From Streptomyces chattanoogensis (GTDB lineage Bacteria; Actinomycetota; Actinomycetes; Streptomycetales; Streptomycetaceae), in contig NZ_LGKG01000112.1 in NCBI RefSeq assembly GCF_001294335.1, positions 248,001 through 312,000 of the forward strand: a DNA stretch of 64,000 nt, read 5' to 3'. The notes under the pieces are model-generated. The model was not told the DNA's origin and ran no database searches. It saw only the letters and a program-made list of their open reading frames with translations. Every line of letters starts with the position of its first letter. Positions within the stretch are counted from its first letter, which is position 1. A program made the position numbers and the translations under genes. Positions 32,739-40,912 of this stretch are shown in pieces.

Positions 32739-33541
32739 ACCGAGGTGGGGAATGGACCCCGCAGCCGGAGAGCGGCGTGGAGGCCGCCCTGGCGGGGCTT
32801 GCGGGTCCCGCTCCGGGAGATTTCGCGGCGCGGGTGCTGCAGCGGGTGGGAATCCCGAGGGACCGGTACGACATGTATCTGCACCTCGAAGCGCCCGCCG
32901 GCGGGTTGTACGTCGCGTACGGGGCGCAAGCCGTGACCGGGGCCGCGCTGGGCAGGACTCTGGCCGGTCCCCAGGCGTTCGAGGAGGCGCATCGCGCCCG
33001 CACGGGACGGAGCGCGATCCCTACGACGCGGCCCCTGCCGGGGCTGCGGACCGCGCTGCGCACCGGGCGTGCCAAGAGTCTGGTGATCGATCTGCCGGAG
33101 CTCACCGAAGCCGAGCGGGCCGCGCTCGATGCGGTACGCACCATTCCGCGAGGGCAGTTGAGGCCGCTCGCCTGGGTCGCGCGGGAGGCCGCGCTGCCCG
33201 ACGACGCGCCCGTCACCGAGGCCCTGGTGGCCAATCCGGTGCCGCTGCTGATCCCCTGCCACCGTGTCACTTTCGACAACGGCGGACCATGTGATCTGCG
33301 GTACGGGCCCATAGTGGGCGCGGTGCTGCGCAAGGCCGAAGGGATAGACGACGCATTGGTGGGGCTGTCCCGTTCGGGGACGGCGTTCCTGGGCAGCGAC
33401 ACCACACGTATCTACTGCCATCCGACCTGTGCGCATGCGCGGCGGATCACCCCGCCCCATCAGGTGCCGTTCCGTTCGGCACGGGCTGCGCGCGAGGCGG
33501 GATACCGCGCCTGCAAGAGCTGCCGCCCGATAGCGGCGTAA
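32735..33541 (+). CDS. Rearranged OGT-Ada protein: alkyltransferase-like domain then Ada zinc domain
   Basis: 268 residues, GTG start overlapping the sigma stop. Residues about 45-205 form an O6-alkylguanine transferase-like domain with the acceptor motif PCHRV (C175) and the NPVP hinge. Residues about 210-266 are an Ada methylphosphotriester-sensing zinc domain with all four cysteines (C228, C232, C260, C263; IYCHPTC and RACKSC). E. coli Ada has the opposite order plus an AraC HTH between; here there is no HTH, and the DNA-binding partner is the coupled ECF sigma factor. The usual DNA-contact Tyr (TYG) and Arg-finger (SARAVG) of active OGTs are replaced (RPLAW and DAPVTEA), which suggests sensing rather than repair. 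Confidence 0.88.
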   Translation: MNRGGEWTPQPESGVEAALAGLAGPAPGDFAARVLQRVGIPRDRYDMYLHLEAPAGGLYVAYGAQAVTGAALGRTLAGPQAFEEAHRARTGRSAIPTTRPLPGLRTALRTGRAKSLVIDLPELTEAERAALDAVRTIPRGQLRPLAWVAREAALPDDAPVTEALVANPVPLLIPCHRVTFDNGGPCDLRYGPIVGAVLRKAEGIDDALVGLSRSGTAFLGSDTTRIYCHPTCAHARRITPPHQVPFRSARAAREAGYRACKSCRPIAA

Positions 33542-33585
33542 GGCGCACGGCGGAGTGAGGTCCGCCGAGGAGTGAGACCGGCCGT

Positions 33586-33604
33586 GGCGCGAGGTCCTCG
33601 CGCC
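33586..33604. promoter_or_regulatory. Palindrome GGCGCGAGG-T-CCTCGCGCC before ogt
   Basis: Perfect 9-bp arms around one base, 45 bp after the Ada-like gene and 79 bp before ogt. It can be an operator for ogt or, as RNA, a stem-loop limiting read-through from the sigma operon. Confidence 0.45.
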
Positions 33605-33682
33605 GGGCGGGACACCGCCGCGTGCCAGGAGCCGCGGAGCAAGGACAGCCAGTCATGTCATCCAGCAGGGGAGGAAGACATC

Positions 33683-34237
33683 ATGCATGCCAAAAATCAC
33701 GGCGCAGCCCCCGAAGTGGTGGGCACCGTGGTCGTCGCGGAGCACCACACACCGATCGGCCGTCTGGCGCTCGCCGCCACCGAGGAAGCCCTGCTCTACT
33801 GCGGGTTCTTCCCGCCGGACGCCGTACGGCAGCGGCTGACGGCGGGAGCGCGGGAGTGTCTGGACGAGTCCGGGGCCGGCCCTGACCAGCTGGCGGTGAT
33901 GCAGGAGACACGCGGTCAGCTCGACGACTTCCTCGCGGGGAAGCGGCGCTCGTTCTCCGTGCCGCTGGACCCGAGCCTGGCCACGCCGTTCAGCAAGGAG
34001 GTGGTCCTGGCGGTCGCCGAGCATGTTCCGTACGGCGGGACCGCCACCTACGGAGAGCTGGCCGCCGCGGTGCACCGCCCCGGTTCCGCGCGGGCGGTGG
34101 GCAAGGCCCTGGGGGCGAATCCGCTGTGCGTCGTGCTGCCGTGCCACCGCGTCGTGGGGGCGTCGGGCCGGCCGACGGGGTACGCCGGCGGGGTCCAGGC
34201 CAAGCGTTTCCTGCTCGACCTGGAATGTCAGGGCTGA
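33683..34237 (+). CDS. ogt: Methylated-DNA--protein-cysteine S-methyltransferase
   Basis: 184 residues from ATG 33683, RBS GGGGAGG. Complete O6-alkylguanine-DNA alkyltransferase: helix-turn-helix with Y123 in TYGELAAAV, Arg finger R137 in SARAVGKALGANP, Asn hinge N146, acceptor C154 in LPCHRVVG, and E181 near the end. It irreversibly transfers methyl groups from O6-methylguanine to its own cysteine. It lies 141 bp after the sigma/Ada pair and tail-to-tail (17 bp) with the exporter of the SznE/SznF-like operon. This fits a self-protection role against a methylating N-nitroso metabolite, though ogt is also a common housekeeping gene. Confidence 0.95.
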   Translation: MHAKNHGAAPEVVGTVVVAEHHTPIGRLALAATEEALLYCGFFPPDAVRQRLTAGARECLDESGAGPDQLAVMQETRGQLDDFLAGKRRSFSVPLDPSLATPFSKEVVLAVAEHVPYGGTATYGELAAAVHRPGSARAVGKALGANPLCVVLPCHRVVGASGRPTGYAGGVQAKRFLLDLECQG

Positions 34238-34254
34238 GCCGGCGATGCGGCCGC

Positions 34255-34914
34255 TCACCCGCCGAGTCCGAGGCGTACGGCGAAACCGATGAACACCGTG
34301 CCCACCACCGCCTCGACCACACGCGCGGCACCGGCGCCCGCGTCCGGCCGGCGCGCGGCCACCCAGCGTCGCAGGACATACACCGCACCGCTCAGCAGGG
34401 CCAGCCACAGCGCCGCCAGCGACAGATGGACGGTGGCCAGCACCGCCATCGTGCGCGCCGGGGGATCCCCGGGCGGTACGAACTGGGGCAGGAACGCCAG
34501 CAGGAACAGCCCGACCTTGGGGTTGGCGCCCGTGCACAGCAGACCCTGCAGCCAGCAGCGCCGCAGGTCCACCGGTGGCGGGCGCCCGGTGCCGGGGCCC
34601 GGCGCGTCCGACGGGTCCGACGGCTGCGGGCCGCGCAGGGCGGACCGCAGGGCCCGTACGCCCCACACCAGCATGACGGCCGCGCCGCACCAGCGGACGG
34701 CGGTGAACAGCTGGGGCCGGCCGGCCAGCACCAGGGACACCCCGCTGATGGCGAGCGCCGCATGGACGGCACCCGCCGTGAGCATGCCGGCCGCCGCGGC
34801 GAATGCCGGGGCGCGCCGTCCGGTGCGCAGCACCAGCTGGGTGACCAGCGCCGCGTCCGGCCCGGGAGTGGTGATCACCAGAAGCGAACTGCCCAGGAAC
34901 CACCCGCTGATCAT
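34255..34914 (-). CDS. LysE family amino acid/metabolite exporter
   Basis: 219 residues, six predicted TM helices. The LysE/RhtB signature is at the N-terminus (FLGSSLLVITTPGPDAALVTQ, split; PGPD at about 17-20) and the second repeat contains GANPKVGLFLLAFLPQF (about 130-146). It exports amino acids or derivatives. Last gene of the SznE/SznF-like operon (46 bp after the ATP-grasp gene), so export of a nitroso amino acid or its peptide product is inferred. Ends 17 bp from the convergent ogt gene. Confidence 0.9.
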   Translation of the reverse strand: MISGWFLGSSLLVITTPGPDAALVTQLVLRTGRRAPAFAAAAGMLTAGAVHAALAISGVSLVLAGRPQLFTAVRWCGAAVMLVWGVRALRSALRGPQPSDPSDAPGPGTGRPPPVDLRRCWLQGLLCTGANPKVGLFLLAFLPQFVPPGDPPARTMAVLATVHLSLAALWLALLSGAVYVLRRWVAARRPDAGAGAARVVEAVVGTVFIGFAVRLGLGG

Positions 34915-34960
34915 GGGCGGCCCCCGGGGCGCGCTGCGGTGGCGCCTGGAGGCGGAGGGC

Positions 34961-36235
34961 TCATGCGGCGTCCGGCCCCGGGTCCACGGTCAGCAGCGAC
35001 TCGATCCGCCGGATCTCGGCATGATCGGCGTCGAGCTGCGCCGGGTCCTCATGGGCGAGCACGACGAAACCGAGCGACAGCGTGCCGAGCAGGTCCTTCG
35101 TCGGGGCGATCCGGTCGCCGTTGCGCACCGGAACGGCCGAGACGTGGTGGCTCTTCACCTCGGCTATGGCATCGAGCACTTCGGCGTTGCGGACCACTCC
35201 GGAGGACCGGCTGATCAGGAAGACGACGCGGACCCGGCGGCGCAGTTCGTATCCGGAGGGCACGGGGACGCGGCTGGTGAAGTACGTCACCGCGCGGTCG
35301 ACCTGGCTGTCGCCGGTCGCGGCGCGGCAGAAGCGGGGGTGGCCGCCGCCGTGCGGGCGGGCGTTGACCTCGATCAGCCGCGGCCCGTCGGCGGTCATCA
35401 TCACCTCGACATGCGCGGCGCCCCACCGGAAGCCGACCGCGTCCAGCACGCCCCGGGTGTAGCGGACCAGTTCCGGCACTTCGGGGCGGTCCTCGGGGAC
35501 CCAGTCCATGGACTCGTACACGGCCATCTGCCCGCCATTGTCGATCTTGCGGTAGCGGCACACATCGGTGATGGTGTGGTTGCCCGCATGGCTGAAGACG
35601 TCGACGACATACTCCGTGCCGGTCGCGTACTCCTGCACCAGCATCTGGTCGTTGCGGATCGCCCACTGGTTGAGCTGTCCGAGCTGGGCCTCGAACTCCT
35701 GGCGCCAGCCGTGCCCTCCGGGGATCCGGGTCACGCCGTCGGTGCTCGCACTCTTCGGCGGCTTGACCACCAGATCACGGCCGGTCAGTCCCTCCTTCCC
35801 GAGCCAGGCGGCGACCTCGTCCGGATCGTCGGAGCACAGCTGCCGGATCACCGGCAGTCCGGCCGCCGAAACCGCCTGCGCCATCGCGTACTTGTGGCGT
35901 CGGGCCGCCGCGAGTCCGGGGACGTTCGCCACCTCGGGCACGACCCGGGCCGCCAGCCGGTCGGCGAGTTCCACCCCGATCTCGGCGCCCGGCAGCACGC
36001 AGCGCGGCCGCAGCGCCCGCAGCCGCTCCACCAGCGCGGCCTCGTCCCCGTCCCAGCTGAGGATCGTGTCGTAGTCCTCGGGACGGAAGGACCCGGCGTA
36101 GGCCGGCGGGATCTCCGGATACGAGACGACCGCCACCGTCGGCACGCCCGCGGTGCGGAAGGCCGGGGCGTACAGACCGCCGGAGGAGAAGGGATCGACG
36201 ATGACGGCGGGGCTGCCGGATGGATTCGGAGACAC
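34961..36235 (-). CDS. ATP-grasp ligase of the nitrosourea-type operon
   Basis: 424 residues from GTG 36235 (RBS AAGGA), a better start than the upstream Pro-rich frame. ATP-grasp fold: an N-terminal alpha/beta domain (AVIVDPFSSGGLYAP), a lysine-containing nucleotide-binding region DLVVKPPKSASTDGVTRI (about 165-182), VQEYATGTEYVVDV (about 205-218), and the Mg/ATP motif GPRLIEVNARPHGGGHP (about 300-316). It resembles L-amino-acid ligases (BacD/TabS type) that join carboxylate and amine with ATP hydrolysis. In context it probably couples the N-nitroso citrulline-like intermediate to an amino acid or amine; the partner cannot be read from sequence. Confidence 0.85.
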   Translation of the reverse strand: MSPNPSGSPAVIVDPFSSGGLYAPAFRTAGVPTVAVVSYPEIPPAYAGSFRPEDYDTILSWDGDEAALVERLRALRPRCVLPGAEIGVELADRLAARVVPEVANVPGLAAARRHKYAMAQAVSAAGLPVIRQLCSDDPDEVAAWLGKEGLTGRDLVVKPPKSASTDGVTRIPGGHGWRQEFEAQLGQLNQWAIRNDQMLVQEYATGTEYVVDVFSHAGNHTITDVCRYRKIDNGGQMAVYESMDWVPEDRPEVPELVRYTRGVLDAVGFRWGAAHVEVMMTADGPRLIEVNARPHGGGHPRFCRAATGDSQVDRAVTYFTSRVPVPSGYELRRRVRVVFLISRSSGVVRNAEVLDAIAEVKSHHVSAVPVRNGDRIAPTKDLLGTLSLGFVVLAHEDPAQLDADHAEIRRIESLLTVDPGPDAA

Positions 36236-36347
36236 AGCTGTTCCTTGTCCGCTCAGGGGAATCTCGGGGGGGGGGAACTCAGGGGCAGGGCTGCGGGCCG
36301 GGACGGGCCGCGGCCGGGACCGTCGAGGCCCCGGCCGCACCACGCGG

Positions 36348-36677
36348 TCAGCCCGCCAGGTCCGCCGACAGCGGCCGGTGCTCCCTGCAGACCTCGGCCT
36401 CGGGCAGACCGGGAAAGACCGCGGTGACCGTGTCGCCGCTGCGTACGGCGGGGATCTCCTGCCGCAGCCGGGTCAGCGAGGTCTTGCGCTCGTGCCACGG
36501 GCACACCAGGCGGTTGCCCTCGGGGGCCAGTTCGGCCAGGTGCAACGGACCGCCGCGGTGCGGACAGCGGGCCCGCATCACGAAGGAGCCCTCCTCGGTC
36601 CGGGCATACACATACGGCTCGCCGGCGACCACCGCGCAGTTGCTCCGGCCGGCCACGGAGAACGTCACTACATGCAC
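36348..36677 (-). CDS. Rieske [2Fe-2S] protein of the nitrosourea-type operon
   Basis: 109 residues from GTG 36677 (GGGGGA upstream); a second in-frame GTG lies three codons later. Both cluster-binding boxes are present: CPHRGGPL (about 38-45) and CPWHERKTSL (about 60-69). Small stand-alone Rieske ferredoxin with no oxygenase domain, a soluble electron carrier. Its start overlaps the stop of the SznF-like gene by 10 bp, so the two are made together, and it most likely supplies electrons to the diiron and mononuclear iron sites of that enzyme. The streptozotocin cluster is recalled to contain a comparable ferredoxin. Confidence 0.88.
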   Translation of the reverse strand: MHVVTFSVAGRSNCAVVAGEPYVYARTEEGSFVMRARCPHRGGPLHLAELAPEGNRLVCPWHERKTSLTRLRQEIPAVRSGDTVTAVFPGLPEAEVCREHRPLSADLAG

Positions 36678-38092
36678 TTCTTGTAGTCCCCCACCGAGTG
36701 GATCTGGTAGACGCACTCCTCGGACTCGATGATCGCCCCGTGCAGCCGGTTGCGCTGGATGACGGTGCCCTCGCCGGCCTCGAGGATCTGGTGCGAGTCG
36801 AAGCCGGAGACGAACTTCATCGTCCCGGACACGATGTGGCACAGCTCGTCGCCGTCGTGGCAGTGGGTGTTGGACAGTTCGCCGTACGGCTCGACGATGT
36901 CGGCCACCGGGGCGGTGACGCGGCCGCTGGAGATGGCGTCCCACACCGGCGCGTGCAGCTTCTTGAATTCGGGGCCGTTGTCCATCCAGGCGATCTGGGT
37001 GGCGAAGTCCTCGTCGGAGAGCTCCTGGATGCGGCGGTACTCCTCGATGCCGCGGACGATCTCCGGGATGATCTGCTCACCGTGCTCGGCGACCAGCGGG
37101 CGGATCAGCTTCTCCAGCGCCATCCGGCCGTGGTGCTGGTCGATGTGCACATGCTCGGTGAAGTACTGGGTGTCGGCGCGGTCGCCGAAGACGTCTTTAA
37201 GCAGCGCGGTGGCCCGGCGGCAGAAGTCCACCAGGGTGGCCTCGGTGTAGTACAGCGCGCCGACGTACCGGAAGAACAGTTCGTGGTTCTTGCCCAGGTA
37301 GTGGAAGTAGTTGTTCATCAGCAGGCTGCTGTTGAGGTAGTACTGCCAGTACCGGTGGACATCGGTCTCGAGGCCGACCGACTCCAGGGTGCGTTCGAAG
37401 AGCTGGCTGTGCTTGGTGTCGTGGACGCCGTAGCCGTACTCATCGATGATGATCTTGAACCACTCGGACTGGGCGGCGCCGTAGTAGCCGAGCACATTGC
37501 GGATCATCGGCGAGGCCTCGGAGAGGAAGTCCGGGGCGAACTGGATGAGCCACATACGGGCGGCGCGCTCACGGTCGGTGGAGTCGGTGATGGCCTTCTC
37601 GGAGAGGGAAGGGCCGGCCGGCTCATGGGCGTTGAGCGATTCCAGGTAGGTCTCCAGGCTCTCGGCCGTCCACTTCCCGGAGGTCTCCACCTCCTCGTCG
37701 AGGAAGCCGAAGGCGTACCGCTCCAGTGCGGGCCGGATCATCTCTCCGAGCACCCGGTTGGTGGGGCTGTAGAAGCGCTTGAAGTCCTCCCACTTGCCCT
37801 TGCCCTTCAGGCCCGTCTTGGGCAGGAAGACCAGGTCGGCCTCGTAGATGCTGGTGAGCAGGCGCTGCACGGCCAGGCTGCTGTAGTCGAGTATCTCGTC
37901 GCGGCCCGGGACCCGGTCGAGGTCCAGGTGCCGGAGCACCTGGGGGCGCAGCTGGCGCCGGTAGGGGTTGTCGCTGTTCTGCCACTCCTCGTTGTCGAGG
38001 TAGATGGGGTTGCTGGCATAACGGACAACCGCGTCGCGCAGTTCCTGGCCGTGCAGCTCGAACGGTTCGTAGGGGAACGGAGTGTGGCTCAT
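36668..38092 (-). CDS. sznF: SznF-like N-nitrosating metalloenzyme (diiron HDO plus cupin)
   Basis: 474 residues. N-terminal helical dimer region (1 to about 135), heme-oxygenase-like diiron oxidase domain (about 140-345), C-terminal cupin (about 385-470). Recalled SznF diiron ligands E189, E215, H225, E281, H311, D315, H318 correspond to E192, E218, H228, E284, H314, D318, H321 here; recalled cupin ligands H407, H409, H448 correspond to H410, H412, H451. The offset is +3 throughout, and SznF is 471 residues. SznF hydroxylates N-omega-methyl-L-arginine twice at the diiron site, then rearranges it oxidatively at the cupin iron to an N-nitrosourea. Upstream is the SznE-like methyltransferase, downstream a Rieske protein. 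Confidence 0.93.
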   Translation of the reverse strand: MSHTPFPYEPFELHGQELRDAVVRYASNPIYLDNEEWQNSDNPYRRQLRPQVLRHLDLDRVPGRDEILDYSSLAVQRLLTSIYEADLVFLPKTGLKGKGKWEDFKRFYSPTNRVLGEMIRPALERYAFGFLDEEVETSGKWTAESLETYLESLNAHEPAGPSLSEKAITDSTDRERAARMWLIQFAPDFLSEASPMIRNVLGYYGAAQSEWFKIIIDEYGYGVHDTKHSQLFERTLESVGLETDVHRYWQYYLNSSLLMNNYFHYLGKNHELFFRYVGALYYTEATLVDFCRRATALLKDVFGDRADTQYFTEHVHIDQHHGRMALEKLIRPLVAEHGEQIIPEIVRGIEEYRRIQELSDEDFATQIAWMDNGPEFKKLHAPVWDAISSGRVTAPVADIVEPYGELSNTHCHDGDELCHIVSGTMKFVSGFDSHQILEAGEGTVIQRNRLHGAIIESEECVYQIHSVGDYKKCM

Positions 38093-38151
38093 CGGATCAG
38101 GTCGGCCTTCCTGTGAGGTGCTGCGAGTGCCTGTGCGGCGGATGCGGGAGC

Positions 38152-39237
38152 TCAGCGTGCGGAGAGGGTGTAGTCCGTCCAGCGCAGCTCCACGTCCAGC
38201 CGGTCGCCGGGGCTCACCGGCACGGGCTTGTCGAACGGGATCAGCGCCTGCATCCAGTGGGACCCGACGTTGTCGGGAGAGTTGCGCAGTACGACCCCGG
38301 AGCCGAGGTCCAGTTCGAACCAGGCGACCAGCGCGGTGGCCGGGCCCCCGGCGGTGACGGGCACCGGGATCACCCGGCTGCCGGCCTCCAGCGGGTCGGC
38401 GAGCAGATCGAAGTCGAGGAGCTCGACGGGGGCGGAGAGGATCTCGTGCGGCCAGGTGTGCAGCCGCACGGGGAAGTGGCCGCGGGTGGATGCCGTATTC
38501 ATCAGCGATACGTCGAACCCGCCCGCGTTGCCCACCCGGTTGAGGCCGTCCGCCACCTCGCTGTGAATGAGCTGGCCGTAGACCCGCGCGGCGCCCGGGA
38601 TCAGTACGCCGCCGGGGGCGAGGAGGTGCGTACGGGCGTGCCGCATCGTGGGCAGCAGCCCTTCGCCGATCAGTCCGCAGTCGACGATCTCGGAGATGAG
38701 GACGTCGACCGGGCGCTCCAGGTCGGTGCCCATCACCAGGTGGGTGGAGCGCTTGTTGACGACGCTGATCACATCGGACATCCCGTGCTCGGCGATGATC
38801 TGACGGGCGATCTCGGCGAGCAGCGGGTTCTCCTCGCAGGTGACGACCCGTCCGGCGCCGGCGCGGGCGGCGGCCATGGCCAGCAGACCGGTACCGGTGC
38901 CGATGTCCAGGACATGGGCACCGGCCGGGATGCGGCGCTCGAGCGCCACGATGAGGGCGTCGTTGCGTTCGGTGTCGTTGAGCATGGCGAAGTGCCAGCG
39001 CGGCACCGTCCGGGCGGCGATCGCGGCGAAGGCCGCGGAGTGCGGGGACAGGCTCTCGCGGGGCCGGGCCATGGCGTCGACCGTGGCGGTCACCAGTCGG
39101 CTGAGCTCCTGCGCCTGGGTCTGCAGCGAGGCGAGCGCGAGACGCAGCCCCGGAGACGCTTCGAGGTCGAGCGCGGTGAATTCCTCGTCCCGGAATTCGG
39201 TATTCCCGTTGGTCAGGGAGTTGGCGGAAATACTCAT
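38152..39237 (-). CDS. sznE: SznE-like arginine N-methyltransferase (PRMT fold)
   Basis: 361 residues. PRMT-type class I methyltransferase: WHFAMLNDTERNDAL (about 81-95), SAM motif I VLDIGTGTGLL (109-119), acidic post-I CEENP, and the PRMT double-E loop SEIVDCGLIGEG with E183 and E192 that grips the guanidinium. The C-terminal beta-barrel with the domain order of PRMT7-like enzymes follows. SznE of the streptozotocin pathway methylates free L-arginine at N-omega, making the SznF substrate; adjacency to a full SznF-like gene (59-bp gap) makes the same reaction very likely. First gene of the five-gene operon; GGAGGAG lies about 15 nt upstream of the ATG. Confidence 0.9.
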   Translation of the reverse strand: MSISANSLTNGNTEFRDEEFTALDLEASPGLRLALASLQTQAQELSRLVTATVDAMARPRESLSPHSAAFAAIAARTVPRWHFAMLNDTERNDALIVALERRIPAGAHVLDIGTGTGLLAMAAARAGAGRVVTCEENPLLAEIARQIIAEHGMSDVISVVNKRSTHLVMGTDLERPVDVLISEIVDCGLIGEGLLPTMRHARTHLLAPGGVLIPGAARVYGQLIHSEVADGLNRVGNAGGFDVSLMNTASTRGHFPVRLHTWPHEILSAPVELLDFDLLADPLEAGSRVIPVPVTAGGPATALVAWFELDLGSGVVLRNSPDNVGSHWMQALIPFDKPVPVSPGDRLDVELRWTDYTLSAR

Positions 39238-39631
39238 GGCGGTGTGTGCACACTCCTCCGGAATGAATTTCCGAATTGACGGCCGCTGGGGTGTCTATTG
39301 CCCATGAGGGCGAAGCGGGTCGTTCTCATCCTCAGGACACCACCCGCCGCGGGGGCCGGGCAAGGAACCTTTCGGAGTGCGGTCCTACTGCGGTACTTGG
39401 ACAATTCCCGAAGGTCGGAACCCAGGTTTCGGGCGGGACTCATCACTGATTACCGGCGCAGTCCCGGGAGTTCACCGACTGCTCATGTGCAATCACGTCA
39501 ACGGCCCTGCCGCAAGAGAATGGGGACCTTGGGAATTCGGGCAGGCGTCAGCCCGGCGCGGCGCCCAGGGGCGTCGAACCGGGCTGACGGACGGGCGAAT
39601 CCGCCCGCGGGGAGCGGTGTGCGGGCCGTTC
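39238..39631. other. Upstream region of the nitrosourea-type operon
   Basis: 394 bp between the SznE-like start and the stop of the transposase-like gene, both on the minus strand. AT-richer than its surroundings at 39255-39280 (gaatgaatttccgaattg), the probable promoter zone of the operon. No transposon end repeats and no gene recognised. Confidence 0.5.
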
Positions 39632-40912
39632 TCAGCCGGCCCGGCCCATGGCCACCGTATGGGCGGCCATGGCCAGGAGGGAGAGCGTGATGTGCCGGTA
39701 CCAGGCCGTCCACGTGCGGATCTCGTGCCGGTCGAGCCCGGTGTGCAGCCGGGCCGCGTCCAGGTGACGCCGCGCATCGCAGCGGGCCGCGGCGGCGGCC
39801 ACCATGGCATGGCCGTGGGTGCCCCGGGGGGCGTGCACCAGATAGCAGTCGGTCCGTGGTGCACCGGGCCGGCGGTGCAACAGCAGCGTGCGGGTGAAAC
39901 CGTCGCACGGCGGCGGTGCGGAGCCCCAGTGCGAGGTGTCCGGCACCGTCAGCCGGACCCATTCGCCCGGTACGGGGCCGAGATGGCCCGGCACTTCGGG
40001 GGACGGCCACCAGCGCTGCTTCGGGATGGCGGCAGCGGCCGAGGCGGTGCCGAGCTGTCTGGCCGGTACGGCGAACGCATAGGCGATGCCTTTCTCCTCC
40101 AGCCAGCCGCGCAACGCCTCGTCCTGGCCGTGGTCCTGGCCTCCGCACACCCACTGGAACGGGACGGACGCGTCCAGGGTCCGCTGGATCATCATCCGGG
40201 CCAGCTCGGGTTTGGTCCGGTAGGCGAGGCGCTCCTCAGGGACGCCGGCCTTGATGCAGCGCTGCGGATCGTCGGTCCAGGACTCCGGCAGAAGGAGTTC
40301 ACGGTCCATCAGGGCGTGGCCCTGCGGGGAGATGTAGGCGGCCATCACCGCGGTCTGGCAGTTCTCCACACGGCGGGTGACCTCGGTGTACTGGCGGGCA
40401 GCAGCGACGGTTTTGGCGCCTTTCTTGAGGGCGTCGCTCTGCCCGAGGACGAACATCGCCCCCGGGTGGCCCAGGTTTTCCCGGAGATAGCCGCGGACGG
40501 CGTCCTGGACGGCCTCCGCGTCCCATCGGGCGCGGGTGAGCAGGCGCTGCATCCGCCAGGGTGACGCGTCCCCGACCCGCTGGGCGAGCTGCCAGGTGTT
40601 GCTGCGCCCGCCGTCGGCGAGCAGTCCCAGGGCGTACTGCATCGCCTGCGCCCGCGGTTCGGGCCGGGCGAAGAGCGGGCCGATCCGCTCTCCCAGCTCG
40701 GCGAGGACCGCGTTCAGCCGGCGGGCGTCGGCACGGGAAGCCCGCTGCCCGGCCGCGGCGGACGGGTCCCAGCCGGTGTCCGGGGACAGCGGGTCCGGCA
40801 CCCGGGCGCCGGCCGCCTCTGCGGGCGGCGCGTGCAGGACGGATTCCGGGGTGGGTATGCCGACCGGTAACCCGGCGTCCTTCGGTCTGGTAGCGCACTC
40901 GGTAACGATCAC
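39632..40912 (-). CDS. IS701-like transposase homologue lacking catalytic aspartates
   Basis: 426 residues, complete frame, GTG 40912 preceded by a strong GGAGGAG. Clear IS701-type RNase H fold: LKKGAKTVAAARQYTEVTRRVENCQTAV (two runs, about 162-189), LMDRELLLPESWTDD, LEEKGIAYAFAVP, and C-terminal HEIRTWTAWYRHITL with E397. Active IS701 transposases have D in VDxTGFLKKG and in ADxxYGQD; the corresponding positions here are FVLGQSD (G157) and VCGGQDHGQD (G257/G258). Two of three DDE residues are thus gone while the frame and RBS are intact. No terminal inverted repeats or target duplication are visible. This suggests a domesticated DNA- or protein-binding role between two biosynthetic blocks. 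Confidence 0.85.
   Translation of the reverse strand: MIVTECATRPKDAGLPVGIPTPESVLHAPPAEAAGARVPDPLSPDTGWDPSAAAGQRASRADARRLNAVLAELGERIGPLFARPEPRAQAMQYALGLLADGGRSNTWQLAQRVGDASPWRMQRLLTRARWDAEAVQDAVRGYLRENLGHPGAMFVLGQSDALKKGAKTVAAARQYTEVTRRVENCQTAVMAAYISPQGHALMDRELLLPESWTDDPQRCIKAGVPEERLAYRTKPELARMMIQRTLDASVPFQWVCGGQDHGQDEALRGWLEEKGIAYAFAVPARQLGTASAAAAIPKQRWWPSPEVPGHLGPVPGEWVRLTVPDTSHWGSAPPPCDGFTRTLLLHRRPGAPRTDCYLVHAPRGTHGHAMVAAAAARCDARRHLDAARLHTGLDRHEIRTWTAWYRHITLSLLAMAAHTVAMGRAG

Noticed and set aside
34255..39237. A complete streptozotocin cluster
   Set aside because: Only the arginine-to-nitrosourea genes plus a Rieske protein, ATP-grasp ligase and exporter are present; no glucosamine-handling genes are seen in the window.
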